From assembly GCF_045629565.1 (NCBI RefSeq), contig NZ_JAZQRL010000091.1, positions 36,599-100,598 of the forward strand: 64,000 nucleotides of DNA, in the 5' to 3' direction. Both the position numbers and the translations under genes were made by a program. Below, piece after piece: positions 54,397 to 61,611 of this stretch. This stretch comes from Arcticibacter sp045629565. Its GTDB lineage: Bacteria; Bacteroidota; Bacteroidia; Sphingobacteriales; Sphingobacteriaceae. How positions within the stretch are numbered: the stretch's first letter is position 1; the number at the start of each line of letters is the position of its first letter. Under the pieces are notes generated by a model. The model searched no databases and was not told the DNA's origin. It saw only the letters and a program-made list of their open reading frames with translations.

Positions 54397-55324
54397 ACGA
54401 ATACTCGGTATGATCCTCTTTCTTTCTTCTACGATCGTCGTAGTCGGTCAACCTATCGGAAAGAAGAATTATAACTGGCATGGCTATGCGCCTTTTTACC
54501 TAAGCGCAACTTTTACAAAAAGCTTTTGGATAGACGATTTGTTGCCGTTTGGATTTAAGTTAAGCAAGCAATCCCGTGTGAAGATGGATACTGTGGAACA
54601 GAGCGGTTCCCTACCTGTCACCGACAGCACTTTTTTCGCCTCTGCAACTTATTTTTTTAATGATTCGGTTGTTCAAAAAGTAAGGCTTTATCCTGTTAAA
54701 GATAGGGCTATATTGAAGATTCGTGATACGTTAGAGAACGTGCTGGATGCCTATTTTCTTCGAAAGGACTTTTCTAACACAAAAGAGACCGTTTACTCTG
54801 ACGAAGACCTACTGGTAAGTGTAAATATCGAACATAATTTTTTGGAGATCAGTTCTTTGAACCACCAGCGTTTGTTTGAAGAAGTTGTGTCTGTCATTGG
54901 ACTCAGAAATTATAGCATTGATAGCCGAAGCAGTTATAGCCTGGCCTTAGACGAGGTTCTACACCTTAGCTTCTTCAATCAAATCACGAAAGAAAATAAT
55001 GTACAGCTCGCTTTCAGCATTCGGTATAATAGTACCAAACCTATCTATTTTGAAGAGATAATATTCGAACTATCCGAAGGCAAAAAGATTCGCTTTCCGG
55101 TGAAGCCTTTAAAAGAACCGTACGAAGAAAAAGTAAGTCGTTGTTTCATAGGGGTAGAAGAACTAAAACGAATTTTGAAATCAGAAAAAGTGCGGATAAT
55201 CTTATCAGGAAGTCAAACCAGATCGTATTTGATGCCCGACTATCAAAGGCACTCCTTAAAAACAGCCTTACAGTTTTATAAAGAAAATGTAACCCATCCG
55301 CTTATTCATTATCCCGGCTGGTGA
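54383..55324 (+). CDS. Unknown secreted protein of the HTCS PUL
   Basis: 313 residues with signal peptide ~1-22 (ILFLSSTIVVVGQ) and no lipobox. The rest looks all-beta, with no domain I recognise. It overlaps the preceding hydrolase gene by 14 bp, an arrangement that usually means the two proteins are made in fixed ratio and may act together. It precedes GH2 by 37 bp. A partner or accessory subunit of the alpha/alpha-barrel enzyme is inferred from the overlap only. Confidence 0.65.
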   Translation: MERIKRILGMILFLSSTIVVVGQPIGKKNYNWHGYAPFYLSATFTKSFWIDDLLPFGFKLSKQSRVKMDTVEQSGSLPVTDSTFFASATYFFNDSVVQKVRLYPVKDRAILKIRDTLENVLDAYFLRKDFSNTKETVYSDEDLLVSVNIEHNFLEISSLNHQRLFEEVVSVIGLRNYSIDSRSSYSLALDEVLHLSFFNQITKENNVQLAFSIRYNSTKPIYFEEIIFELSEGKKIRFPVKPLKEPYEEKVSRCFIGVEELKRILKSEKVRIILSGSQTRSYLMPDYQRHSLKTALQFYKENVTHPLIHYPGW

Positions 55325-55361
55325 AAATTCCAATAATTACTTAACAAAGCACCGTAAACAA

Positions 55362-57194
55362 ATGAAGAAGATCCTCATTGCATTTATTACCCTCCTGAAT
55401 TTCTCCGGCGATTTACTTGCTCAGGAAAATACAACCCGGCAGATGCTCACCCCTTGGTCGGGGAAATTAGATAAAGAAAAACCTCTGAATAACTATCCAC
55501 GGCCTAGCCTGGTAAGGGCAGGATGGGAGAACCTCAACGGCCGGTGGGATTATGCCATAACGCGCCAAAGCAACGGAATTCCCAACAGGTGGCATGGTGA
55601 AATTATCGTTCCCTTTCCGGTAGAATCTTATCTGTCAGACGTAAAAAAAAGCGTCGGAAAAGATAGCTTACTGTGGTACAAAAGAACTTTTACTGTAGAT
55701 AGGGAAAATTCTGGTAAGAAAATACTGCTGCATTTTGGCGCATCTGACTGGCGAACGGAAGTGTACATCAATAACAGGAAAGTAGGTCGCCATGAAGGCG
55801 GTTATACTGAGTTTACTTTTGACATATCACCGTACCTAAAAGGGGGTAAAGAAGAGCTGATGGTTAGTGTATGGGATCCTACTGATGACGGTAGGCAAGC
55901 CCGAGGCAAGCAAGTAAAGAAGCCGGGAGGGATATATTATACACCTGTAACCGGTATTTGGCAAACTGTATGGTTAGAGATAGTGCCTGAAACTTATGTA
56001 GAGTCATATCGGATCAAGACAGATATAGATCAGTCCATTGTAACCATCAACCCTGTTGTTCTTAACGCCCAAAACAGAGATTCACTTATGTTGACCATTT
56101 TAGATGGCGCAAAAGAGATTTTAAATAGAAAGTTTACAGCAAATATGGAAATGACTTTTAACCTTCCGGGCGCAAAGCTATGGAGTCCGGATGCGCCAAA
56201 CCTTTATAATTTCCAACTCAGGGTTCTAAGAAACGAGAAAACTCTCGACAGGATAGACGGCTATTTTGGCATGCGTAAAATAGAGGTGACTAAGGATGAA
56301 AAAGGGGTAGATCGGTTGTTTTTAAATAATAAAGCGGTGTTCCAATATGGACCTCTGGATCAAGGCTATTGGCCTGATGGTATATATACCGCCCCAACAG
56401 AAGAAGCCCTTGTCTCAGATATTATGATGATGAAGGAATCCGGTTTTAACATGGTGCGTAAGCATGTAAAGGTCGAACCTGCCAGGTGGTATTATCACTG
56501 TGACAAACTTGGCTTAATTGTTTGGCAGGATATGCCAAGTGGCTACGGCGAGATTGTACCCGTTAAGGATCATGATCAGTCTGTTAATGGCAGTTGGCTG
56601 GATAAAAACTATAAAGATGTAGATCGGGACAGTATTTCCGAATTATCATTCCGTAAAGAATGGTCAAGTATCATTTCCCAGCTTTATAATCATCCAAGCA
56701 TCTGTGTGTGGGTGCCTTTTAATGAAAGTTGGGGACAGTTTAAAACCAACGAAATCTTAAAGTGGACGAAAACTTTAGATCCAACTCGTATAGTTGATGG
56801 TCCGAGCGGATGGATAGACAGGGGAGAAGGCGAGACCCGCGATTATCATCTATATGGCGACCGTTTGAAAGGAATACCACTTGAAAAGGACCGGGCACTG
56901 GTGATCGGCGAATTTGGAGGATTAGGATACGCAGTTCCCAACCATATTTACTCGAGCAATGCCTGGAGTTATAAGGGATTTAAAAATAGTAAGGAATTGG
57001 GAATTGCCTATAAAAAGTTAATAGATAAAATTGAAATATTAAAGAATCAAGGCTTTTCAGGTGCAGTATATACCCAGTTAACAGACGTGGAGACTGAAAT
57101 TAACGGTCTGATTACCTATGACAGGCAGAAGATAAAGATTCCTGTAAGCAATTTGAAGAAATTACATAACAGGCTGATCAGAAAAGACAAGTGA
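55362..57194 (+). CDS. GH2 family glycosidase of the HTCS PUL
   Basis: 610 residues, at the short end for GH2 (many are 600-1000). Signal peptide ~1-20. Sugar-binding jelly-roll ~40-215 (GASDWRTEVYINNRKVGRHEGGY), immunoglobulin-like ~215-300, barrel ~305-600. Acid/base Glu455 in PFNESWGQF and nucleophile Glu517 in IGEFGG. The ESW and GEF environments are those of the beta-galactosidase/beta-glucuronidase-like part of GH2, so the exact sugar is uncertain. It is the last gene of the operon; a 13-bp inverted repeat lies 53 bp downstream. Confidence 0.9.
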   Translation: MKKILIAFITLLNFSGDLLAQENTTRQMLTPWSGKLDKEKPLNNYPRPSLVRAGWENLNGRWDYAITRQSNGIPNRWHGEIIVPFPVESYLSDVKKSVGKDSLLWYKRTFTVDRENSGKKILLHFGASDWRTEVYINNRKVGRHEGGYTEFTFDISPYLKGGKEELMVSVWDPTDDGRQARGKQVKKPGGIYYTPVTGIWQTVWLEIVPETYVESYRIKTDIDQSIVTINPVVLNAQNRDSLMLTILDGAKEILNRKFTANMEMTFNLPGAKLWSPDAPNLYNFQLRVLRNEKTLDRIDGYFGMRKIEVTKDEKGVDRLFLNNKAVFQYGPLDQGYWPDGIYTAPTEEALVSDIMMMKESGFNMVRKHVKVEPARWYYHCDKLGLIVWQDMPSGYGEIVPVKDHDQSVNGSWLDKNYKDVDRDSISELSFRKEWSSIISQLYNHPSICVWVPFNESWGQFKTNEILKWTKTLDPTRIVDGPSGWIDRGEGETRDYHLYGDRLKGIPLEKDRALVIGEFGGLGYAVPNHIYSSNAWSYKGFKNSKELGIAYKKLIDKIEILKNQGFSGAVYTQLTDVETEINGLITYDRQKIKIPVSNLKKLHNRLIRKDK

Positions 57195-57247
57195 AACGGA
57201 GTAAGACAGGAAAATTGAGGTACCTTGCCGTATTTCTATCCTGTATA

Positions 57248-57302
57248 TTTGACGATAAAATAAGCTAATCGGGGTTGCCTGGTATCTGCTTTTATCGTCA
57301 AA
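57248..57302 (+). terminator. 13-bp perfect inverted repeat after the HTCS PUL
   Basis: Left arm TTTGACGATAAAA (57248-57260) and right arm TTTTATCGTCAAA (57290-57302) with 29 bp between; the stem can extend by AAGC/GCTT with a bulge. It begins 53 bp after the GH2 stop. It lacks a long T run, so it may be a factor-dependent terminator, an RNA 3'-end structure, or a mobile-element relic. Confidence 0.45.
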
Positions 57303-57510
57303 CTTCCGTCTATTAAGGTGGTACATGAAACCCGATATTGGAAGACACAGAACCAGAGGCAGTCGTGATAGAGAAAAGCGACTTCAATATCGCATAGCTC
57401 GGATATATTAGTAGGCTTCTCATCACCGAATTATTTAGCCAAACGTTAAGAGGAAAGTTTGGGATTCCACCGTCTTAATATTTGCAGATGAAGCGTCAAT
57501 CTTATCAACA

Positions 57511-57537
57511 AAGAGGGATTAAGGTTGAATCCCTCTT
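57511..57537. repeat. Hairpin with perfect 10-bp stem
   Basis: AAGAGGGATT (57511-57520) and AATCCCTCTT (57528-57537) with loop AAGGTTG. It sits 74 bp beyond the shifted-frame stop of the SDR pseudogene (minus strand). On the minus strand it is followed by TTTG only, so a terminator role is possible but weak. Confidence 0.5.
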
Positions 57538-57611
57538 CAACCACTCCAATAGGTTCTCTGTAATCAACACCACCATACACAGCAACGGTTAAATTTTGAT
57601 AAAAGTACAGA

Positions 57612-58306
57612 TCAAACAGTTGGTATAGTTCCTCCATCAATCACATACTCAGTCCCCGTCGGGTAGCCAGCCCGGTCGGAAACCAGGAAGCCAACCAATT
57701 CCGCAACATCTTCCGGTTGGGCCGGTCTGCCGATAGGAATACCTCCAAGAGCATCCATACGCTCTGCGTAGCCTGCTCTATGGTCACTTTAGCACTATCG
57801 GCAATACGCTCCATCATTCGCGTAGCAGCATGTGTCATGATCCAGCCGGGAGAGACGGTGAGTACGCGAACTCCCTTAGCTGCAACTTCGTTGGAGAGAC
57901 TCTTGCTGTAGTTTAACAGAGCCGCTTTCGCTGCCGCATAGGGTAGGGTTGAGTCGTACAGAGGAAGTCTGGCCTGAATAGAGGCAATATAAATGATCAC
58001 CCCGCTGCCGAGCTGCAGCATCTGCGGTAGAAAGCCCCTGTCGAGACGTACCGGTGCCAGCAGGTTGGTGGATAGGGTTGATTCCAAATCCTTGTCCGTC
58101 AGAACAGCAAAGCCACCGCCAGGCGTTTCAGAACCTCCAAGATTATTGATCAGGATGTCGAGCCTTCCCCATTTTTTTAGTACTTCATCGATAACCTTCC
58201 TGGTTCGTTCAGGCTTACTCAGGTCCGCCTGAACGAAATGCAACGCTCCTTTGGTAAGTCGCTGATACCCGTGATCAGCGCAATAGGCTTGTGGGGCGAT
58301 GAGCAT
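57612..58306 (-). pseudogene. Decayed short-chain dehydrogenase (SDR) gene
   Basis: A frame starting ATG 58306 encodes the middle of an SDR: LHFVQADLSKPERTRK, then ILINNLGGSETPGG, the catalytic YAAAKAALLNYSK (Tyr, Lys), and VSPGWIMTHAA. The N-terminal Rossmann part (TGxxxGIG) is missing. Near 57770 the frame shifts. The minus strand continues in another frame as GRPAQPEDVAELVGFLVSD, then TEYVIDGGTIPTV, with its stop at 57612, whereas the unshifted frame runs on as unrelated sequence to 57641. So the gene is truncated at its start and frameshifted near its end. The break at the start lies at repeat 58267-58320. Confidence 0.85.
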
Positions 58307-58320
58307 CAGGATCGTTTAAG
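58267..58320. repeat. 54-bp segment shared with 22005-22058, at the broken start of the SDR gene
   Basis: About 44 of 54 bases agree with 22005-22058 in the same orientation. It overlaps the first ~13 codons of the surviving SDR frame. On the minus strand, in another frame, it would code PIALITG, similar to an SDR nucleotide-binding start. It may be a relic of the SDR start or the copy of a dispersed element that cut the gene. Confidence 0.55.
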
Positions 58321-58427
58321 AAACTTGATATGGAAGCGGTGTTCCATATTAAGAAAAGGTGATTATATTAGTAGTGCATCCTTGTATCATAGGTAATTAA
58401 TCCAGTTACTTAAAACCGATTAGAATT

Positions 58428-58751
58428 ATGGTAACCATCGACAACATGCGGAAATTAGCGCTTTCGTTTCCTCAAACTACGGAAGAACCGCATTTTGAGA
58501 AGACTTCTTTCAGAGTGAAAAAGAAAATATTTGCAACGTATGACGATAAAAACAAAAGGGCTTGCCTTAAACTTTCGGAGATAGACCAAGACGTCTTTTC
58601 TTCAGCAGACAGAACAATCATTTATCCCGTAGATAGCAAATGGGGCAAACAAGGATGGACAACAATAGAAATGGAAAGGGTAAATAAGGATTTGTTCATT
58701 GACGCTTTAACAACGGCATATAAAGAAGTTGCGCCTAAAAATATTCAGTGA
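58428..58751 (+). CDS. MmcQ/YjbR family protein
   Basis: 107 residues of the YjbR/MmcQ fold. The opening MRKLALSFPQTTEEPHFEKTSFRVKKKIFATY is the family signature, and the C-terminal ...WGKQGWTTIEMERV follows. Members have a double-stranded-DNA-binding-like fold; the true role is not known. It is an isolated single gene. Confidence 0.88.
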   Translation: MVTIDNMRKLALSFPQTTEEPHFEKTSFRVKKKIFATYDDKNKRACLKLSEIDQDVFSSADRTIIYPVDSKWGKQGWTTIEMERVNKDLFIDALTTAYKEVAPKNIQ

Positions 58752-59118
58752 CAAAGCACAGCGGCTGTCCGGATCTTCACGCTTATTTTAGTTTCAGAAC
58801 TTTTATACCCCCATCACCTGTAGCATTTGAAAAAAACATCTTTCACTTACTGCCATGCTGGACTCCATCTACATAGATGATCAGTTTTAAGAGTACGTCT
58901 TAGGTGCAACTACTCCGAACTCAATCGATAAAAGAACGTTAGGTTATAATTATTCAAAGCCACATTAGGTTAGGCAGAGCCAATAACCTAAGCATAGTAT
59001 CCGCAGAATTTTACTTAATTTGCTTGACGATGAGGTTTTTAACGATTTTAGAAAAACGTGGACGCATTAACCCTTATCGTAGTAATAATAAGATTTGAAA
59101 TTATAGCAGTATTAGGCC
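58752..59118. other. 367-bp intergenic region with three TTAGGTTA copies
   Basis: No gene is seen. It contains the TTAGGTTA repeats described separately, and an AT-rich stretch before the DinB-family gene that should hold its promoter. Confidence 0.45.
58939..58991. repeat. TTAGGTTA direct and inverted repeats
   Basis: TTAGGTTA occurs at 58939-58946 and 58965-58972, and its complement TAACCTAA at 58984-58991. The second and third copies form a perfect 8-bp dyad. They lie 127-180 bp before the DinB-family gene start and may be regulatory, but no regulator is known. Confidence 0.35.
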
Positions 59119-59580
59119 ATGTTAGATTTTGTAATAAAAAGGCTAACCTATTTATGTGAGATCATACCACCGCTTTTAGCAAATATAGGTGAGCCTTTAT
59201 TCTCAACGAGACCAGATATCAACAAATGGAGCAAAAAGGAAATAATAGGTCACCTGATAGATAGTGCTACAAACAACCATCAACGCTTTATACGTGCCCA
59301 ATTTGAACTTTGCCCTTTGATCAGTTATGACCAAAATAAATGGAATCAGTTCAATTTTTATCAACATATAAATGGAGAGCAAGTTATTTTATTTTGGACA
59401 GTATATAATAAGCAATTGATAGAGTTGTTTAAGCAAATTCCCGAAGAAAGTTTGAAGTTAGAATGTAAAACAACCCCGGAGAACTCGTTAACCATTGACT
59501 TTTTAATCAATGATTACCTTGAACATTTGGAGTATCATTTAAGGCAAGTAGTAAATTATCCACCTCATAATGCGACCTAG
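59119..59580 (+). CDS. DinB-family (DinB_2) protein
   Basis: 153 residues, helical bundle. The family histidines seem present (IIGHLIDSATNNHQRF, then LEHLEYHLRQVV), which bind a metal in the DinB/YfiT-like fold. This DinB is unrelated to the DNA polymerase at 8536. Function could be thiol transfer or damage response; not determined. Isolated single gene. Confidence 0.85.
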   Translation: MLDFVIKRLTYLCEIIPPLLANIGEPLFSTRPDINKWSKKEIIGHLIDSATNNHQRFIRAQFELCPLISYDQNKWNQFNFYQHINGEQVILFWTVYNKQLIELFKQIPEESLKLECKTTPENSLTIDFLINDYLEHLEYHLRQVVNYPPHNAT

Positions 59581-59803
59581 CATATGCTAAAGCAAGAACC
59601 GCCGGAATTACTGGTGCCTTGTTGTCTTTTGCAATAAGAAAGTGAGTATAGAGCGGAGACCTCGTCAAAGCCATTAATAGCAAAATTCATTTATGGATTA
59701 GTAAACGTTGAGTCAGCAAAAGGAATATCAATATTTATACCTATTTACTTATTGATGACCAAAGAACCTAGCGGAGACAAATATTTTTATTTACTTTCGT
59801 AAA

Positions 59804-59821
59804 ACATACTAGTTAGTATCT
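59804..59821. promoter_or_regulatory. TetR-type operator directly before the tetR-family gene
   Basis: ACATAC-TAGTTA-GTATCT, with a perfect ATACTA/TAGTAT core (59806-59811 and 59814-59819). It ends one base before the ATG at 59823. The same ATAC-N6-GTAT pattern recurs before the membrane-protein gene at 60426-60443. Confidence 0.7.
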
Positions 59822-59822
59822 T

Positions 59823-60410
59823 ATGTCAAAAGCAGAAGCAACACGCAGCTATATACTTCAAAAGTCATTTGATCTAATCTATCAAAAGGGTTATCAGTCG
59901 ACAAGTATTGATGAAATCATTGCAACTACGCAAGTAACAAAAGGTGCATTTTTTTATCATTTCAAAAATAAAGAAGAAATGGGTCTTGCTGTTATCAGTG
60001 AGATTATGTCTCCGAGTATGAGTGATTTTTCTACTGCATACTTGAAAGAAGGAGGAGATGTGCGTACGAATATCTATAAGATGATGGAAGCGCTGTTACT
60101 TAAAAACGACTTTTTCAAAGTAGAGTACGGGTGCCCTTTAGTCAATTTGATTGAAGAAATGTCCGCACATAACCAAGCATTTAGAAAGTTGCTTAGACGT
60201 GTGGTCGTTGCCTGGCAGACGGAAATTGAGTCCGCGCTGTCAGTGGCTCAGAACGAGGGGCAAATTGCGGGGGAGCATGATCCCACGCAGATCGCACAAT
60301 ATATTACTGCAAACTATGGCGGCGTTCGTTACCTTGGTAAGGTCTTTGGCAAACAGTCCTACAAAACATTTCTGCACGAATTCAAGAAATACCTAGACTG
60401 TCTACACTAA
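59823..60410 (+). CDS. TetR/AcrR-family transcriptional regulator
   Basis: 195 residues. The N-terminal helix-turn-helix (YILQKSFDLIYQKGYQSTSIDEIIATTQVTKGAFFYHFKNKEEM) is the TetR hallmark, and the C-terminal domain (~80-195) is the ligand-binding part. It is likely a repressor of itself and of the two membrane-protein genes downstream: near-identical ATAC-N6-GTAT palindromes precede both its own start and that of the next gene. Confidence 0.93.
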   Translation: MSKAEATRSYILQKSFDLIYQKGYQSTSIDEIIATTQVTKGAFFYHFKNKEEMGLAVISEIMSPSMSDFSTAYLKEGGDVRTNIYKMMEALLLKNDFFKVEYGCPLVNLIEEMSAHNQAFRKLLRRVVVAWQTEIESALSVAQNEGQIAGEHDPTQIAQYITANYGGVRYLGKVFGKQSYKTFLHEFKKYLDCLH

Positions 60411-60425
60411 TTTCTTTAAACAGAA

Positions 60426-60443
60426 ACATACCATTCAGTATGT
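60426..60443. promoter_or_regulatory. TetR-type operator before the first membrane-protein gene
   Basis: ACATAC-CATTCA-GTATGT, a perfect 6-bp dyad. It ends 18 bp before the start codon at 60462 and shares ATAC-N6-GTAT with the site before the tetR-family gene. Confidence 0.7.
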
Positions 60444-60461
60444 TCACAAACCCTATTTCTC

Positions 60462-60923
60462 ATGTACACATTTTTATTACCTCTCCATTCTTTATTCCGG
60501 TGGCTGGTACTCGGCAGTCTGCTGTGTTCTATCTTTTTCTCCTATAAGGGCTTGTTACAAAAGAGCGTGTTCACACCAATGGCAAATAACTTGCGTCACT
60601 GGACTGCAACTATTGCTCATATCCAACTTCTTATCGGTATGACGCTTTATTTTCAGAGTCCCATTATTATGTTCGGGATGTTTGAAACGACTGGTGGAAT
60701 CTTGAGCGATCATAACTTTTTTCGTTATCTGCACGCATCACTGATGATCTCCGCAACTGTGGTGATCACAATCGGATCAGCTAAAGCGAAACGCCAAGCA
60801 GATGATCAGGCCAAATACCAGACCATATTGCGATGGTTTATCTTGGGATTGGTGATTATTTTTATCGCTATTCCATGGCCTTTCTCCCCACTCGCAACCA
60901 GGCCATTGTTCAGACATTTTTAA
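60462..60923 (+). CDS. Small integral membrane protein
   Basis: 153 residues with four likely membrane spans (e.g. WLVLGSLLCSIFFS, FILGLVIIFIAIPWPF). Histidines in LHSLFRW, RHWTATIAHI and YLHASLMIS are spaced as in heme-b-binding membrane proteins, but I cannot assign a family. It follows the TetR operator and probably forms an operon with the DUF3817 gene 31 bp downstream. Confidence 0.7.
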   Translation: MYTFLLPLHSLFRWLVLGSLLCSIFFSYKGLLQKSVFTPMANNLRHWTATIAHIQLLIGMTLYFQSPIIMFGMFETTGGILSDHNFFRYLHASLMISATVVITIGSAKAKRQADDQAKYQTILRWFILGLVIIFIAIPWPFSPLATRPLFRHF

Positions 60924-60954
60924 AATGCCCTCTGATTATATCTAAACATTTTTT

Positions 60955-61296
60955 ATGACGAATAATACTATGAAACAATTACTTGCAACACAATTAGGGC
61001 GTTTAAGGTTGGTAAGCTACCTGGAGGGCATATCGCTTCTCGTACTGCTCGGAGTCGCAGTTCCACTTAAGTATATCGCCTCAGATCCGACTATGGTTAA
61101 AATTATTGGCCCATTGCATGGGTTGTTATTCCTTTGGTTTATCCTTAGTACGCTAAGCGTTGGGGTAGAAAGACAGTGGAGATGGCAAACTACCTGTAAG
61201 GTCTTAGTTGCCTGCATTATTCCATTCGGCACATTCTACATTGATCGCCACATATTACAACTAGCTTCAGAAACCGGGGGCCAGACAGGTAAATAA
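60955..61296 (+). CDS. DUF3817 membrane protein
   Basis: 113 residues and three hydrophobic segments. LVSYLEGISLLVLLGVAVPLKY and GPLHGLLFLWFI are the DUF3817 signature. Function is not known. Likely cotranscribed with the preceding membrane protein under TetR control. Confidence 0.85.
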   Translation: MTNNTMKQLLATQLGRLRLVSYLEGISLLVLLGVAVPLKYIASDPTMVKIIGPLHGLLFLWFILSTLSVGVERQWRWQTTCKVLVACIIPFGTFYIDRHILQLASETGGQTGK

Positions 61297-61611
61297 TCCT
61301 TACTGATCACCGACATGTAAAGATTTAGAATCTTAACAACAGCCTGCATTTAGCCGGGAGATAAACATTTGTTACATGAAATTGACTACTCGTACCATCA
61401 CCATGGCTTATTACTCCAGATATTTGATTGCAAATCCCTCGACTTTCTCTCCTAGCCAATTATACAGACTGAGTACACAAGGATTAAAGATTGACATGAA
61501 AACTAAATAAGTACTGATAGAGGCTGTAAATAGATTTCTGAAAGAAAAGCTAAACGGGAAAGGATTTGTGTTCAAAATTTAGTCTTCTATCCCGGTATAA
61601 CGTAATCGAGT
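61297..61611. other. 315-bp intergenic region
   Basis: No intact gene. A short frame MKTK-stop at 61496, then an open stretch reading VLIEAVNRFLKEKLNGKGFVFKI to a TAG, may be a decayed gene fragment. The promoter of the following GH2 gene should lie here. Confidence 0.35.

Larger units (their letters stand above)
57195..57611. other. 417-bp intergenic region between the HTCS PUL and the decayed SDR gene
   Basis: It holds two strong inverted repeats (57248-57302 and 57511-57537), described separately. A 64-codon minus-strand frame at 57446-57640 looks non-coding. Nothing else was recognised. Confidence 0.5.

Noticed and set aside
57446..57640. Minus-strand frame of 64 codons downstream of the SDR pseudogene
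   Set aside because: Covers the 10-bp hairpin and overlaps the end of the pseudogene; no recognisable protein features.
59119..59580. Second DNA polymerase IV
   Set aside because: The protein belongs to the helical DinB_2/YfiT-like superfamily, which shares only a name with polymerase DinB.
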